From contig CP136068.1 of NCBI GenBank assembly GCA_032622095.1, forward strand, positions 160,785,465 through 160,849,464: a stretch of 64,000 nt of DNA. Reading direction: 5' to 3'. Below are positions 20,446 through 34,000 of this stretch, piece by piece. The stretch is from Siphonodentalium dalli. Taxonomy: Eukaryota; Mollusca; Scaphopoda; Gadilida; Siphonodentaliidae. How positions within the stretch are numbered: position 1 is the stretch's first letter; each line of letters starts with the position of its first letter. The notes below the pieces were generated by a model. That model was not told where the DNA came from, searched no databases, and was given only the letters and a program-made list of their open reading frames with translations. The position numbers and the translations under genes are program-made.

Positions 20446-23194
20446 TTTGAAATAATAGTATGGCGAACAATCGTATAATTCAACGTTAATTTAAATTAGT
20501 TGATGCACGGTGTGACGTTATAGTTTTCAGCCACCATATACATGTATGCAAAGCATTTTGTACCAGTCATCTTATAAATATAACTTTTTGTCCAAAATGC
20601 ACGGGCAAGAAGAACTTATCGGACGCGAACAATTTCTTACGTCGCAGTTCATCGCCCAATGCCATTAATTTAATTTAATTTAGTAATTAACAATTCAGCA
20701 CTTTTCCGTCAGAACAGTGATATACGGTTAGTTGCAGGAACTGGTCAATTGGTACATTCTGATAAGGCTAATGGTATCACACAAAGAACTGCAAAAAAGA
20801 CCATTGGTCTCTTTATATTAATTCACGCCGGTTGATGCAAGATAAAAATGTGCACTTGGTGCACAGTTAAATTATTCAGTTATCGAGAATGCACAGGTGT
20901 ATATATAGAATTGCGAATAGAATCATGAACAATTCGTCGTGACGTCAAACAACCATTCCCATGTCGTGTTCCGACACATCGTTAATTCATAGTATGATGG
21001 CGACACACATATACGTTGGTAGGAAAAACAAAAAAAAGAATGTTTTATCAATTGTGATGTTCCCTCCTGTGATCCCCATTCCCGACAAGAGTGGTCCCAC
21101 TTCGAAAAACAAAAAATAAACTACACTATTGGGTCTCTTATATCGCGGAAATATCTATAAGTTTTAAAAGAGTAACATCAGATTCTGTCTATCTGTCTGT
21201 CTGTTCGCGAGTTTTCTTCCAGACCACTGGACCAATTTTGGGTGACTCGGCCAAATCGAAAAAGTGCAGCGGCCAAATCGAAAAAGAGCTCTAGTTTTCG
21301 AGATACCCCTACCCTCGATAGAACAAGTTGAAAACAACTTTTTTTTAAAAGAATAAATATATATTGTTCAGGAAAATAATAGTGAAAAATAACGGAATTG
21401 GTGGTGGTTATTGTCAAATCGACGATGAACGATACCCACCAGTGGCTTTTTCCATAAATTAACGATTTTGGTAAAGCGAGGCTTGCGGCTTATTTGCCAA
21501 CATTGTTGGTGTTAAAATTACTACATCATATCATATCTCTACTTGATATGAAAAAAGTATTTGTTAATTTGGATTGTCCTGCCATTTGGAGCCGAAACAT
21601 TTATTTTTTGCTGAAAAATCGCTGTTTTTCACAAACCTATTTTGTTTTCAAACATTATCATTCAAATGGATATTACAATAATGCTAAATTATTTAATACA
21701 TATGGTGTAGCAGTTATCTAAAAAGCATATGTAGACATAATTTAACAGAAATTTACAACGGTTTGTGACATAATGGATTTTAGCTACCCCTCCCCCAAAC
21801 ACGTTTTGGTTGAAAAATTACATATTTTTGTTAAGAACTTTACCAAATTTCCCAATTGAACATAATGAGACCGAACATGACTCGTCTGCTGAAAATTTGG
21901 CCCGGGACATTGCTGAAGGGATTAAAGACGTGATCAGACTTCCGGCTTATTCTCACTTTGCCGACGAGCCTGCAAAAATATCGCCGGCAAGGTGTGAGCG
22001 TCGCGCCTATAGTCTGTATTAATTAAATAACAGTGTTCCAAACCCCAAAGTAATTAAATATTTCCTGATCGAATAGCCTTTTCTCCACACCCTCTGCTAA
22101 AACGTTGATCATTTCAGTTCGTGGTATGTTCAAGACTTCAGATAGGGTAGGGGGTCACACAAACAATAACATATTGTATTTGCCAGCCGATTATTGCAAC
22201 GTCTCCCAGACTCACAGGAGCCAAGAACCAACATATCTGTATAAATTGTTTACTTCCTGATAGAATTACCCATTTGTCCACATGTTTAGTTAAAACAGAG
22301 CGAGTATTTTATTTGGGAATAGTTTTCGTACAAATGGACACGAACTGGTGACATTTAGCATAAACTGCACAATTTTGATACCTTTGCCGCCATTTTGTCC
22401 GCTTGTTTTTATAGTGGTGGCTTAATTTCTACTCAAACAGGCAATGTGGTCCATAACTGATATACATAGCACTATACGTGTGCTCTATTGTGGACATTAA
22501 AGTAAAGATCGATAATTTGTTTAGAAATTTAGTACACCTACTTCGGAATTCGATTTTGAGGGACACACAAAGGCCAAATCGTCGTGATATGGCACACAAT
22601 AAACGGAGTTGGATTGGACATTATATCTGGTTGCGCAACTGGTCATTTAATGCTATAGGTTTATAGATAGGTATAATATAGGTATAAATAGAAAAGATTG
22701 ATTAAATTCAACGAAATTTCCCAATTTTACTGCACCAGGATTTTGACCGCCATTTTTACAATCGAATTTTACAAGTAGTGACAGATATATGTGACGTATA
22801 TCTTTCACATTGTGTGAACTTCGAATGTAAAAAACATTACGTCATTGTAACACAAATATTAAGTTTTATTGCATGTTTTCTGTCATATTTGTAACTTAAG
22901 ATGAGATCGAAATGAGTGGAGTATATCCCCGCGGTCCCCGGAAATAGCAGTCATCTTGGTCCATCGCCACCTTGTCTGGTATCTACATATCCAGTTTTGT
23001 TTCGTGTTAATATCGAACAGTTCAAACGGACATCATAGCGAACAACAATTGTGTAAAGTGTAATCAAAGATGCACGATGGTCAAGTTAGTTTCCTGGTTT
23101 TAAGGTTATGTGTGGGGCCTGGATCGAATCGCGTAGAATGAGGGCGTATATTGGTAATGGCTCAGTAATGCATTCACGAAATTATAAGTGTTAA
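20446..23194. other. AT-rich intergenic sequence, no gene recognised
   Basis: It contains a TCTGTCTGTCTGTTC tract near 21186-21206 like the tail at 20400, and a doubled GGCCAAATCGAAAAAG near 21250-21290. Short ORFs (for example 21810-22022, 22478-22666) have no recognisable motif. Confidence 0.35.
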
Positions 23195-23656
23195 AGGGGT
23201 ACTGTACACAAAGATAGGCGATTTTTGTATTTACTCCCATTGAAATAACTTTCAAGTTAGATTGTGTTCGTGTTATATGAGTTTCGTATAAACCTAATTT
23301 AGCGAAGAAAATATTGATCTTGGAAACAAAAATATTACGATTATATAACGGGCCTTCTTTTGCAGGTAACATGTTTTGTTTGCAACTCAATAATGTTCGC
23401 GAACGGCCGTCGATAAAAGACACGCAACATATGCGATTTCAAGAACGGTAACTCGTAATGGCATAATTCTCCATTTTATGACTCCAGCCATAAATGAATT
23501 TATATTAAATAATTCAATTTAACTTTTACGATAGCCTGTTAACCGGAACGTTTTCAGTAGACATCGTCGACTCAAATTAGTTATTTTATAATATAATATT
23601 CATATTAGATCGCTATTGTCACCGGGAATTTATTGAAATTGGGGTACAGTACCCCT
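23195..23656. mobile_element. TTAA-flanked MITE, AGGGGTACTGTAC ends
   Basis: TTAA 23191-23194, then AGGGGTACTGTAC; the right end is GTACAGTACCCCT, then TTAA 23657-23660. The terminal repeat is short (about 13 bases) and the interior shows no coding motif. Confidence 0.75.
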
Positions 23657-23825
23657 TTAAACTCAGATAGCCATAAAACAATGATTTATATATCACTGGA
23701 ACGAATTTGAATAGCTAATTTTATATTTCTCAACGAATGTCCCAGTCTCTATATCGACGAAATCGATAGGCTAACTATCATATGGACAGCACCTGCCAGT
23801 TTTTCTCCTTTTGGGTGAGGGTTAG

Positions 23826-24452
23826 CATTCCGGCTTTTACTCGGGAACTCTCCATAAATGCGCCATCGCAATATATTCCAATGACATGTAATTCTACCTG
23901 ATCTATAGTATAGTGTTCTTTCGAACATAGTTGAAATGGGAACATTTCTTCGAATTGTCACGAAAAACATTTTGCAGTCGTCACGATGTCATGACAGTAG
24001 ATAAATCGACAACTACATTCAGAACATATCAACTGCATTCAGAACATATCAACGCATGTAGTATTCGCTCATTCTAAGACGATTCACTCGACGTTTGACA
24101 TAAATAAAACACTAGTCCCCATAATTCCGTTTTTATTGCGACACCCATTCCATCCGCGCCTTGGCTATAATGCAGAGTTATTTGGCGCGTAATTTATATG
24201 ACGTTTGTGTCAACAGCGTGGCCGCTGTTCTTGCTCAGAAACCTCCTATAATTTTTACGTCTTTTCTGAACTGTCAAAAAAGTCCAATGAAAATACGAGG
24301 TTAGGTCACATGCCTAAATCTCTGATTTCTGATTGGATTTCGGTCCTGATGAGAATTTATCTGATGTATTTTGATACGTAGATTCCGAGTCCGAGAAAAA
24401 CACTTTTCGCGCGAAAAATCGTTTTACGAGGTCTTTGAATACAGCCGACGAT
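23826..24452. repeat. Dispersed repeat R, part B
   Basis: GCATTCCGGCTTTTACTCGG ... ACGAGGTCTTTGAATACAGC CGACG is nearly the same as 51333-52113, which carries about 180 extra bases near 51600-51770. It has the tandem word CATTCAGAACATATCAACTG. No protein motif. Confidence 0.9.
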
Positions 24453-26244
24453 AATTGTGTATGAACACGAACCCTAGGTATTTTATTTCTCACTGGAGCG
24501 AGTGGTGTAGATTTTGTAAATATTTGAGCAAAAGACTGCTCTATTTGCGCAGCATCAACGATTCGTTTTGTTGTGCTAAATAGAACTTCGCGCAGCACAT
24601 AATGTGGAAGCGTTGCCATGCGACCTGTTATTATAGTTGGTCTGACCACTCATCGTTTCTCATATAAAGTTGTTACTCAAGAATGTCATACATATATGTT
24701 TCGTGAGGTCATATGATTGTGTACATATATGTTCGCTATATTTAGTTTATATTAGTGTTCATATTATGTTGTTGTATGAAGCTATGGAACATGGACACGT
24801 GGTTAACTCAGCTGATTCGTGGGCCCTGTTTTTGTTTCCCCCCTATGTTTTCGTGTTGATGTTTTTTTTATGGAAGCCCGACCGCTTCGCCGATTGTATC
24901 TGCCTCGTAATGCAGTATTGAAACATCATAACTGGATATCTATTTGACTGAAATGAGAAACAATGTGGCGCTTACTCATTATACAAACCTCATAAGGGAT
25001 ATATAATTACGATGGAAATAAGTACCCACATTATTTCAATTGCAACTATTAGGAAATGCTGCAGCACAGTTGTATAAACTCGCATACTGCTGTACAGTTC
25101 CCTGAATACTACCGTACACTAACATGCTACTAACAGATTTTTAGCGACATAATGTTATACGAAAAGAACCGCTATAACGGCAGAAAAATGTAGCACGGAC
25201 AAAACGTACGTAAATATCAGTCAATAGAGACCTTTCGCAAAATTACGAATACGATTACGGATATGGAAATATCCTGCCAGTACACGGCCAAAATTCGATC
25301 TTTGCACAAGGTGGTTCTTATGTGAGACGAAATATACCCCACGCAGTTTAATTATGTGCACATGTGTCAAGAATGTGCCACCGGTCCTGCTTGGGGACGC
25401 TCTAACATTATCCGTGTGGTGTATTACACACGGATAAGAACTTGGGATCTTAAAGAGACACACATTATTTTTTCCATCAAATATATGTGTAGCTGAATAA
25501 AGTGGGGCATATGCCGTCTCACCAATTAGCCATCGTAGGTAAATTGTGATGGTGTCACCTTACTAGGACAATGTATCCTAGCCGTAATCGTAAGTGTGCT
25601 GTTTGCGAAAGGTATCTAATAACTGAGAAACTACACATTGAAGCGGAAGACGACATTATTTACATGTGAGTTTTAAGCTCGTCTGTTGTATGTAATTGGA
25701 CATACATGTTTGTCATCTATAGACAATACCACTACACAACAGGTGTATGATACTGAGAGAGTAATTAGAAACCAAAACACTTACTCTGGTGTATATTCCG
25801 AGGCGAATATTCCACTTTGTCAGATACAAATTTCCGGTTATCGAATGTACACAATTAGCACTCAGAGCTATTGTGGATGGCATTCAATGAGGTTCGATCG
25901 TGATAATGTCCTGCACACTCAGCCGCTAGATTTACTTTAAACGTGGATTGCACTGAGGCGGTGTGGGTGCCGCGATCTGGTTTGAATTCGTCTTACGGAG
26001 GAGGCCAAGTGGCCAATTTTTAATGGGGATTTTCATCCAGTTCATCTTCGTACCAAAAGTAGGTGCTACAAATATTCCAAGGAGTGACTTGATGTGACGT
26101 TGGAATCATTGTCTATATGACGTGTGAGCATAAAACCTGTTCCAATGAAATGTGGGTGTATTTATTTTTTAAATTTATTTTGATTTTTCAAAAGTAGGTC
26201 ATTTGTTTCATTTCCAGAACAAAATGCTTAGCTAAATGTTATGA
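24453..26244. other. AT-rich intergenic sequence, no gene recognised
   Basis: ORFs 24314-24649 and 25686-25940 lack recognisable motifs; the first overlaps repeat R. No splice-bounded exon was convincing. Confidence 0.35.
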
Positions 26245-26490
26245 CTGTTTAAATTTCACCCATACAGAGCCCCAGACAAACAGAAGCAGACGACACTCTT
26301 CTACATGCTTCTATATATGTGTGGGGCTCCCTGCAGGGTAATGGATGTTTATTATTTTATGTCCTAAAAATTGTAAGAAATTTTATTTAAAAAACATGAT
26401 AAAAAATTGTTAGGCCAATGCATTCTCTTATATATGCGAGGCGACCTATGGTCGACTCGCATATATAAGAGAATGCATTGGCACAGGGTA
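26245..26490 (-). mobile_element. Truncated nested-palindrome MITE (half of the copy-2 type)
   Basis: In reverse complement it matches the left half of 10430-10680: shell poly-T, CCCTGTG, the core palindrome (26414-26482, perfect), the spacer, and the CCCTGCAGGGAGCCCCACAC ... CTCTGTATGGGTG insert. The second core is missing. Confidence 0.92.
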
Positions 26491-27699
26491 AAAAACTTAT
26501 ATATAACTTTTGCACCAGAGACATGCATGGCAATTCCCATTCAAAATTAGTCAGTGCCCCTCCCTCCTATAACAACGAATACCTAAGTTTCAGGAAGCGA
26601 GAACTGACCCATGTACATATATAGAACCAAACCAGAACATTATCGGTCTTACCAATAACGAAATAGCTTAGAGGGTGCCACTATAAGGAATACGATAGAG
26701 CCAAATTAACGGCAGTAATTATTATAATTTCTGCCTAATAAAATAGAACAGAATTGTTTTTCTTAAACTTTGTTTTGTGTCTGATAATTTATTGGTTTCA
26801 ATATACTAAAAGTCCAAGTTTGAAATCGTTTAAAAATTAGGGTGAAACAATAGCCTAAAATTCGTGCTCTGTCGTTAAGTATTGCGCACGTTGGCATGGT
26901 AACCATGGTAACTTCACATATTTTCAGGCATGTTTCGTATACACCAGGCTATTCTCTGATATCGTTCAACCGATCGCCGGAAAGATTATTTAGTGATAGT
27001 GATACTTTATACATTAAAAAAATAAAATAAATAAAAACATTTACAAATATTATGGACCAGCGATTCTCATCTAAAATTGTTAGGATGGGATAGGATGATG
27101 TTATTTACAGTACACATATGAATAGTACAATGGAATTAACATGTAACTAGATAATAATGCAGTATATTGCTTGGGGGGGGGGGGGGGGGGTAGCCCGGTC
27201 GGGCTGTCTTCCTGCTTCACTATATAGATAATTAATCAGATAGCGTGAGAATTATTCATATGCATATCCACGTACACGTACAGGCTAATCGTATATATAT
27301 ATAAAAAAAAAAAAAAATCTAAAACAAAATGTTTAGAGCATTTTTACAAAAACGTTTTATATAGTTTTGAGCCAATCCAGACGAGTGATCACTATAACCG
27401 ACATATTTCTTACCCGGAAACGTTATATTCTTGTCAGATATTCTAAAATATGAGAAGTTTCAGTCTCAGTTTCAAACGAAGATTGAGAGAATAATATTCA
27501 GATTATAGAGAAGATCTCATGAAATCTTAGAACTTAAGCTCAACATGACGCAGATTGATTATTTCATACATATATGTAATGCATAAGATTCCTGGGAGGG
27601 ATTATGCATCCTTTAGTAAAAATAAAAAGATAGGAATTTATAAGATTTGCACAGGAAGGGCTTTTTATTGAGTGAGGTTTTGGGATAATGTTAACTAAC
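26491..27699. other. AT-rich sequence with a poly-G run
   Basis: An uninterrupted G run of about 18 bases lies at 27173-27190, and an A run near 27305-27317. Nothing else is recognised. Confidence 0.4.
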
Positions 27700-27900
27700 T
27701 GTGATAATTATGTGTATACTATCATAGTTATGGAGACGCGTAGCGGTAAAGTGGTCAAGTTTTGTTTGCAGTATGTTGTGGTCAATTGTATCGAACGCTT
27801 TAGATAAGTCAAGGAATAGGGCTAGGGTGGAATCCAGTGTCGGTTTATCATTATTTTTTAAGGAATATTGAATCTCAAATTCTAAAAGATACATATAAAT
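27700..27900 (-). mobile_element. LINE reverse-transcriptase fragment, downstream part
   Basis: On the minus strand it reads LKNNDKPTLDSTLALFLDLS then KAFDTIDHNILQTKLDHF. F-DLSKAFDTIDHNIL is the RT block around the first catalytic Asp of Jockey/CR1-type LINEs. The upstream RT blocks are found on the same strand at 30245-30830, beyond two inserted elements. Confidence 0.9.
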
Positions 27901-27915
27901 AATAAACAACCCTAA

Positions 27916-28692
27916 GGGTGGATACACACATGCATGTAATGTCTGTATGTAAAATACATGTATTTTACATGGCCATACCAATAATTGACAACATTAGTCA
28001 CCTGCGCCCAAGAGGTGCATTGTTAACAGGCCAGACAAGTGAGTAGTGATAAACGAAGTAAAACTGTCTGCTATCAGGACATTTAAGTGCAATCCAAAAC
28101 ATGTCTTCTTTTACGGATACAGAAATTAGCCAAGTCTATGTGATATCTGGCATTTTATTAATGCACAAACAACAAAAGCGACACGTCTGGAATATACAGG
28201 CTTAATATTGAACAATTTCGACCATGATGATAGTTTGGCGTGGGGTCGCGAAAGCTTCAAACCGCTAAGGGACTTAGTTGAATGCATAGGTCGGAATAAA
28301 CTGGCGAAAAAAGGTACAATATAATATGTTTTAGTTGAATAGCTCAGAGTTAGCCACACCACCTGGTAGCTTTCGGGATCACATATAGCCCCAAGTTGGT
28401 GGAAATCCTGATCCACCACTGCTATAAATATCAAGAGAGGATTGGTAATTATTTAAATAGAACGTCCACCATATGGGTTATCCCACAAACAAATATTTTA
28501 AGTGGCCTGGTGACTCGGTCTAAGATCGCGGTTTATCTATATTCCGACTTAATTGGAACTAGAACCAAGTGTGGTCAACACGTCGGCAATGATTGGGTTG
28601 TCAGTGGACACATATTGCATTGTCTGTATGATCCATGTAAAACGCCAAATACACGATAATTACACAGATTACATGCATGTGTGTATCCACCC
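27916..28692. mobile_element. PIF/Harbinger-like non-autonomous transposon, copy 1
   Basis: TAA (27913-27915), then GGGTGGATACACACATGCAT GTAAT; the mirror image ends at 28692 and is followed by TAA. The 3-bp TWA target and GGG terminus fit PIF/Harbinger. The interior (ACATGTCTTCTTTTACGGAT, GTCAGTGGACACATATTGCA) is shared with copy 2. No transposase is seen. Confidence 0.85.
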
Positions 28693-28995
28693 TAAGCAAT
28701 ATCCAAGTTTGCCTACCTGCTAAACAAGCTAGATAAAACATCATAATTGATACTTTTGACACCCGAAATTACCAACGTATACCAATTTTAAGACTTTGAA
28801 ATTTCATGTTTCCTCAAATTCAAATTGGCCCAATAAAACTCTCATGGATATCTTACAACCAGACCAGATGACAGACAGATCACAACACAGGGATTATCCT
28901 GATTAGATTAGTATGTCTGACAGACAACCGACCACCCCTCTGATTGGATTAGGTGGCCGGGGAAGCATGCATGTCCACTAGAAGTGATCTCTTTA

Positions 28996-30175
28996 GGGTG
29001 TATACACACTTGTATGTAATTTATGTATGTAAAATCCATGTATCCCTTGTATTTTACATGGTCACACCAATCATTAGTTTTAATCGCCAGCGCGATTGGT
29101 CCATTTCAACAGGCGAGACCAGTGAGTAGCTATAAGCCATTATCAAACTAACTGCCATCAATAAATTTCAGGCCAGTCTTAATTTTTTTAACATGTCTTC
29201 TTTCATATATGCCGAATGAATAAATCCTGTCTGATATCTGTTTCTGCTTTTCACGAGTTTTAATTCATTTTGAAATGTGGTTGGAGTCCGTCGATGTTAT
29301 ACTTGATTTGTTTCTCGTTATTTCTTGGAAACAGGGTCATCCAAACAAAATTAATAAGATATGCAGAGTTTGAAGCTCTTTTATGACGATACCGGTTTGT
29401 TGAGATTTCTCGGTTAATCTGAGAGCGAGCTCTTATGAAAACATTCAATTAGAATTTCCATGCAAATATCCATTACAACGCCAAAAAAGTATTGCGGGCA
29501 CAGCGTTGAAACTAAAAAGAGTGACACTCCCTATTTTTCACCTAGAATTTACAGAACGGTATATATTTCTCGAGCCAGAAGTTGAGCAAGTTCCTAACTG
29601 TCACAATTTTAGCCTGTACAGGCTTGAATTATAACATTTTCGACCATAATCCATGATTGGTGGGGCTGTTTCTCGAAAGCTCACGGATAACTAAGGGATT
29701 CAGTTGGATGTATCAGCCGGGATTATCTGGGAAAGAATGAAATATAATGTTTTACTTAAATATATTCCATAGTTGTACTAAGGACTCAGGGTACTACATG
29801 CCCACCCCTGTCGATGAAATGTACAATGGTCAGTCCGGTAGCTTCCGAGATAATATAGCCCCCATGTTGGGGATCATAGCCCTTGCGTTAGGGAAAACCT
29901 GAGGCAATCATTGGGTATAAAGATCAAGAGAAGACTGACATTGATTTAAACAGAACGTCCACCATTTGAGTTATCGCGCAAACAATTATTTTAAGCGGCC
30001 TGACGACTTCGTCCTAGGCAACAACTCTCTGCACGTCCAGTGCTTGACTCACTGTGGTCTAACATAGCCGCAATGATTGGGCTGTCAGCGGACACATATT
30101 GCACATCTGTATGATCCATGTAAAACGCCAAATACACGATATTTATAGAGATTATATGCAAGCGTGTATCCACCC
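28996..30175. mobile_element. PIF/Harbinger-like non-autonomous transposon, copy 2 (longer)
   Basis: TTA (28993-28995), then GGGTGTATACACAC; the right end GTGTATCCACCC is followed by TTA (30176-30178). It is about 400 bases longer than copy 1, with more ends divergence. It shares GTCAGCGGACACATATTGCA and TGTAAAACGCCAAATACACG. Confidence 0.85.
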
Positions 30176-30244
30176 TTACAATATGATGCACACTTGTGGC
30201 CATGGCCCTCTGACTGGGCTGACTCTTTTCAATCACTGTTGACA

Positions 30245-30830
30245 CATTTGAAAATCGAGATTCTAAAGTCCTTAACGAAATGATCTAGAAGGTGCATAAT
30301 AGGATGAAACCTTGAGTGGTTTGGTCTAGATCCATATTGGTGTTTATACAGGATTTCATTGTCGTTAAGAACATCTACTAGTCGTTTTTGCATTAATTTG
30401 CAAGCAATTTAGAGAACGATGAATTATACTGATTGGACGATAATGTGTTATTTCCTTGACGTTGTTTATTTTTGGAATGGGGACTACTTTTAGAGATTTT
30501 CATGTTCATTGGGACTAATCCCTGTTCAAACGAAAGATTAAATATATACCTACGAGCCTTGTGAAGATAGTCTCTTTAATGAGTTCAGTCGATAATGCCG
30601 ATGTAATAGTTGCTCCGTTTTCCTTTTTTTACAGACTTACTGTTGTTAATGTAATGCGTATTAATGTCTGGACATCCTGATAAATTGTTAACAAAACTTG
30701 TCTCAATCAATAATGTACCAGCACTCTTTATATGAAAAATACCACGATATACATGAATAGGTTTCAACTTTCTCAATTTTCTATGAACTTCCAAATGTTT
30801 GTGTATTCTTGCTTTGTGTCCATTTTTCAT
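30245..30830 (-). mobile_element. LINE reverse-transcriptase fragment, upstream part
   Basis: On the minus strand it reads FVNNLSGCPDINTHYINNSK (linker), then YIFNLSFEQGLVPMNMKISK, VPIPKINNVKEITHYRPISI (RT block 1-2, with the RPISI motif), KLLAN-like sequence, and NEILYKHQYGSRPNHS (the Q-GFR-HS block). Several frameshifts. It continues in 27900-27700. The two are one LINE copy split by 2.3 kb of Harbinger-like elements. Confidence 0.88.
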
Positions 30831-31043
30831 ACTATAAATTGTCTCACTTTGTCAATGAAGTTGTCAATTGTTGCTCAATGTGTAAGTTTATCGTATGAAG
30901 ATATTAAGGTTAACTGGCTTGGGGTCTCCGCCTTATATTCCGAAGTTCAGTGATTCGAGATGATCAGTAATGTGAGTATTTGCCATGGCAGTCGGTTCAG
31001 TTTGTGGACAACACAATTTTGCACAATGTTACTTGCACTTATA

Positions 31044-34000
31044 CACTGTGTATATCCGACACCGGAAATTATGCAGGAACATTTTGTTTACACAATATGC
31101 CGAATAGTTTTTACCGAACATTCGTGATTGTTAAAAACCAGAACAAATCAGGACGATAAAATCCCTCTGAACAATAGTAGAGTAAAATCAAGGACACATG
31201 ACACACCAGGAAGATAACATCCCTCTAATTAATAGTAGAGTATACTATACATCTAAAATATACTATCTATAAATTTTGGATATAAAGTACGTCCACATAA
31301 ATCACGATTATTATATGTAAAAATTATACGGATCGTCTGCAAGTTGGTCTGATAAACACCGACATTCTAACATAGCATGGGTTTTTCGGCTGTTTGTTAA
31401 ACTTATTTCCGAAAAGACATAAGTATTTGGTGTACGGCAAATTCACGCTACTGCCAGCGGCGATAACCACGCCTGCCATAAATTGCCAGACTGAATTAGA
31501 GCAGGTTAGACATCACACGCCGATATGTCTGACAACAAGGAACGACGTGTTTCAAATTTGGTGGACTTACCACCAGATTTCGCTGGATTGTTCTTCAATT
31601 CGACTGGCACTTCATTGAAATCGCGACAGCAAGGATAAAAGTACTTTAGTGAAGGCTACATAAATTCAGTTTCAATGTTTATTTGCGACGAAAAGCTCTT
31701 TATTGGGGCAAATTACCACCGAAGCATGATGAAAAATGAACCTGCACATGGCGTCGATTTTGAGATAAATTGTTCGATAATTTCGGATATTCACTGTTCT
31801 TGTCAAGCTGGATATGTAACACATAATAAATATTCAATGTTATTATAATATATCTCTTCACAATAGACGCACGATCTATCAATTTATCGATGGTGTACCA
31901 TACAATTTCCCTATTTCGATAAAAATTCGAGGACTTGTATGTTTTCATCCGTTGTTGTCAGTTTTTTGTACTTTTTCGAAGAAGCACCATACTGGTATCA
32001 AAAAGTGTTCCATGTCATAATTTATTGTTTTTTTTCTGGATAACTGATTGTTTTTTTCTGGATAATGATACATATTCTAATAGATGGGCAATATTGGATC
32101 CTATACTGGACTTATGAACGTGAACGTATTGATCATATATGGAGATGGTTTTGTCATCGACCGCCTTCAACATCTTTGACTAAACTATCTATCTATACGT
32201 ACGTAGCAGCCCACCATCCTTCCCGATACACCAAAGCATCTGATATTTGTTTTTTTTCTTTATTAACTCCTTAGTCACTAATTTAGAATTTGAAAATACC
32301 ACGCCTATACAGAAAGTGGGCGCAATGCCATAGACATAGGTTCCAATACATACGGCATATATAGTTTATATATGTTCTAGAATAATATAGGGACTGTTTG
32401 ACGTGTGTATGGAGCCTCTGTGTGTTGTAACTTGTACTAATTTTCCCACAATGACGTAGAGCAGACCACCCTATTACCAAGAAGGGCGTTATGGAACAAC
32501 ATCTGTACAATATATAATAATCCTTTTATTTCAGACAAAAAGAACGCCCTTATCCCTGCCACGTGGGTGTGTATGTGCTATGTAAAAACGTGACTTATAT
32601 ATCTAAGGAATTAATAAAGACATTTAAATTTTAAAAAAAATAATGTTATAATAACAATTAATAATCTTCATAATTGGCACATTACGCGTATAGAACAAAC
32701 ATGTTTCAGTATATTGAGAAATTATTTTCATATCACAGTTCCCTAATATTCCATTGGTCTGTCATAATGTTTGTGTATGTAAGTCTACGTATAAATGCCA
32801 TGAATACCATTTATTCACAAAATATACCAATAAATTCTGTATAATGTACCAAATATATCCATCACAAATCCGAAAGCTACCAGGAAGAGGCGCCCTAATC
32901 AGCCTGTATTAATCGACAACAGGTGAATTTAACAGGTGCTGTCATATACTTTGGCCATTTTAGTGTCCCTCTTTCCCCAACAAATCATCCCTTGGAGATT
33001 ATAACACTATGTGGTCCATTATCTCAAATGTGTACATAGTTTGATTTGATAGTTTTAACTAATAAGCTTATCTAGCCCTTCCTAATCCCCTCATCATATT
33101 TCCATTTGTCACCTCTCTGGCTCAGCGTGACATTTCATAATTTACTAATCCAATAGGGCGAAGTTTTCGGATTCCGTTACTGTTATATTATTATATGTTG
33201 CCAACTTACATGAAACCAATACTCTTTTATACAAAACAAAATCAAAGCAACATATAGAGTAAGCCGGTAAAATGAGACTTTTTGTCTAACCGCCTGTTCG
33301 CAGAAGCGACCATTGCTCCAGGCTGTATAATGCAATTATCTCATTGGCTCAGACAGCTAATTGCGGTAGGGTCAATTGCAGGAGAACTGTGGTACAAATT
33401 GCGATTCGCTGCAAGCCCAAAACAATATCTGCCAATTGTAGGCAAATAATTGGGTAAAAATGGGAGTCATATCATTACACATCATTTTGGGGACGATTGT
33501 GTCATTTTGTTGCTTTCCAGCACATTGGAACACCGCGTGTTAATGGTGACTTATTTGTTTTAGCTTTATAATAACATAATCTTTATATCTACCAGAAATC
33601 TAGTTGGCATGATAAATGAGAAGGTCCTCTTTGAAATTTAACACAAACTATGTTTGTTATGGCGATGGTTATAATACATATTTCCCCGAAACGCTAACCA
33701 TTGAAATGATCATTAATGATTATAGACTCCCCATCAATCTTAGTTTACACCCAGTCTGACTTCATACACCATCAGTGGTTAGTAACTGCATGCCAACAAT
33801 GGTTATATAAATATAAAATAAAATGTGCTGTGAATTATGTCTTGGTGTCATTACACATATCACAATCGTCACATCTGCATTATACATGTACCTCGATTAA
33901 AATGAGCAAGAAGATGTTCAGTTTAAAATTATAAATTGCCTGCACAGGGAGAAAAGTGAAAATGCGAAACATATTTATTTGTGCTAAAACCTCACTTTTA

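Noticed and set aside
26700..27000. tRNA or other small RNA gene
   Set aside because: No A-box/B-box pair or cloverleaf was found here or elsewhere in the window by eye; a tRNAscan run would be decisive.
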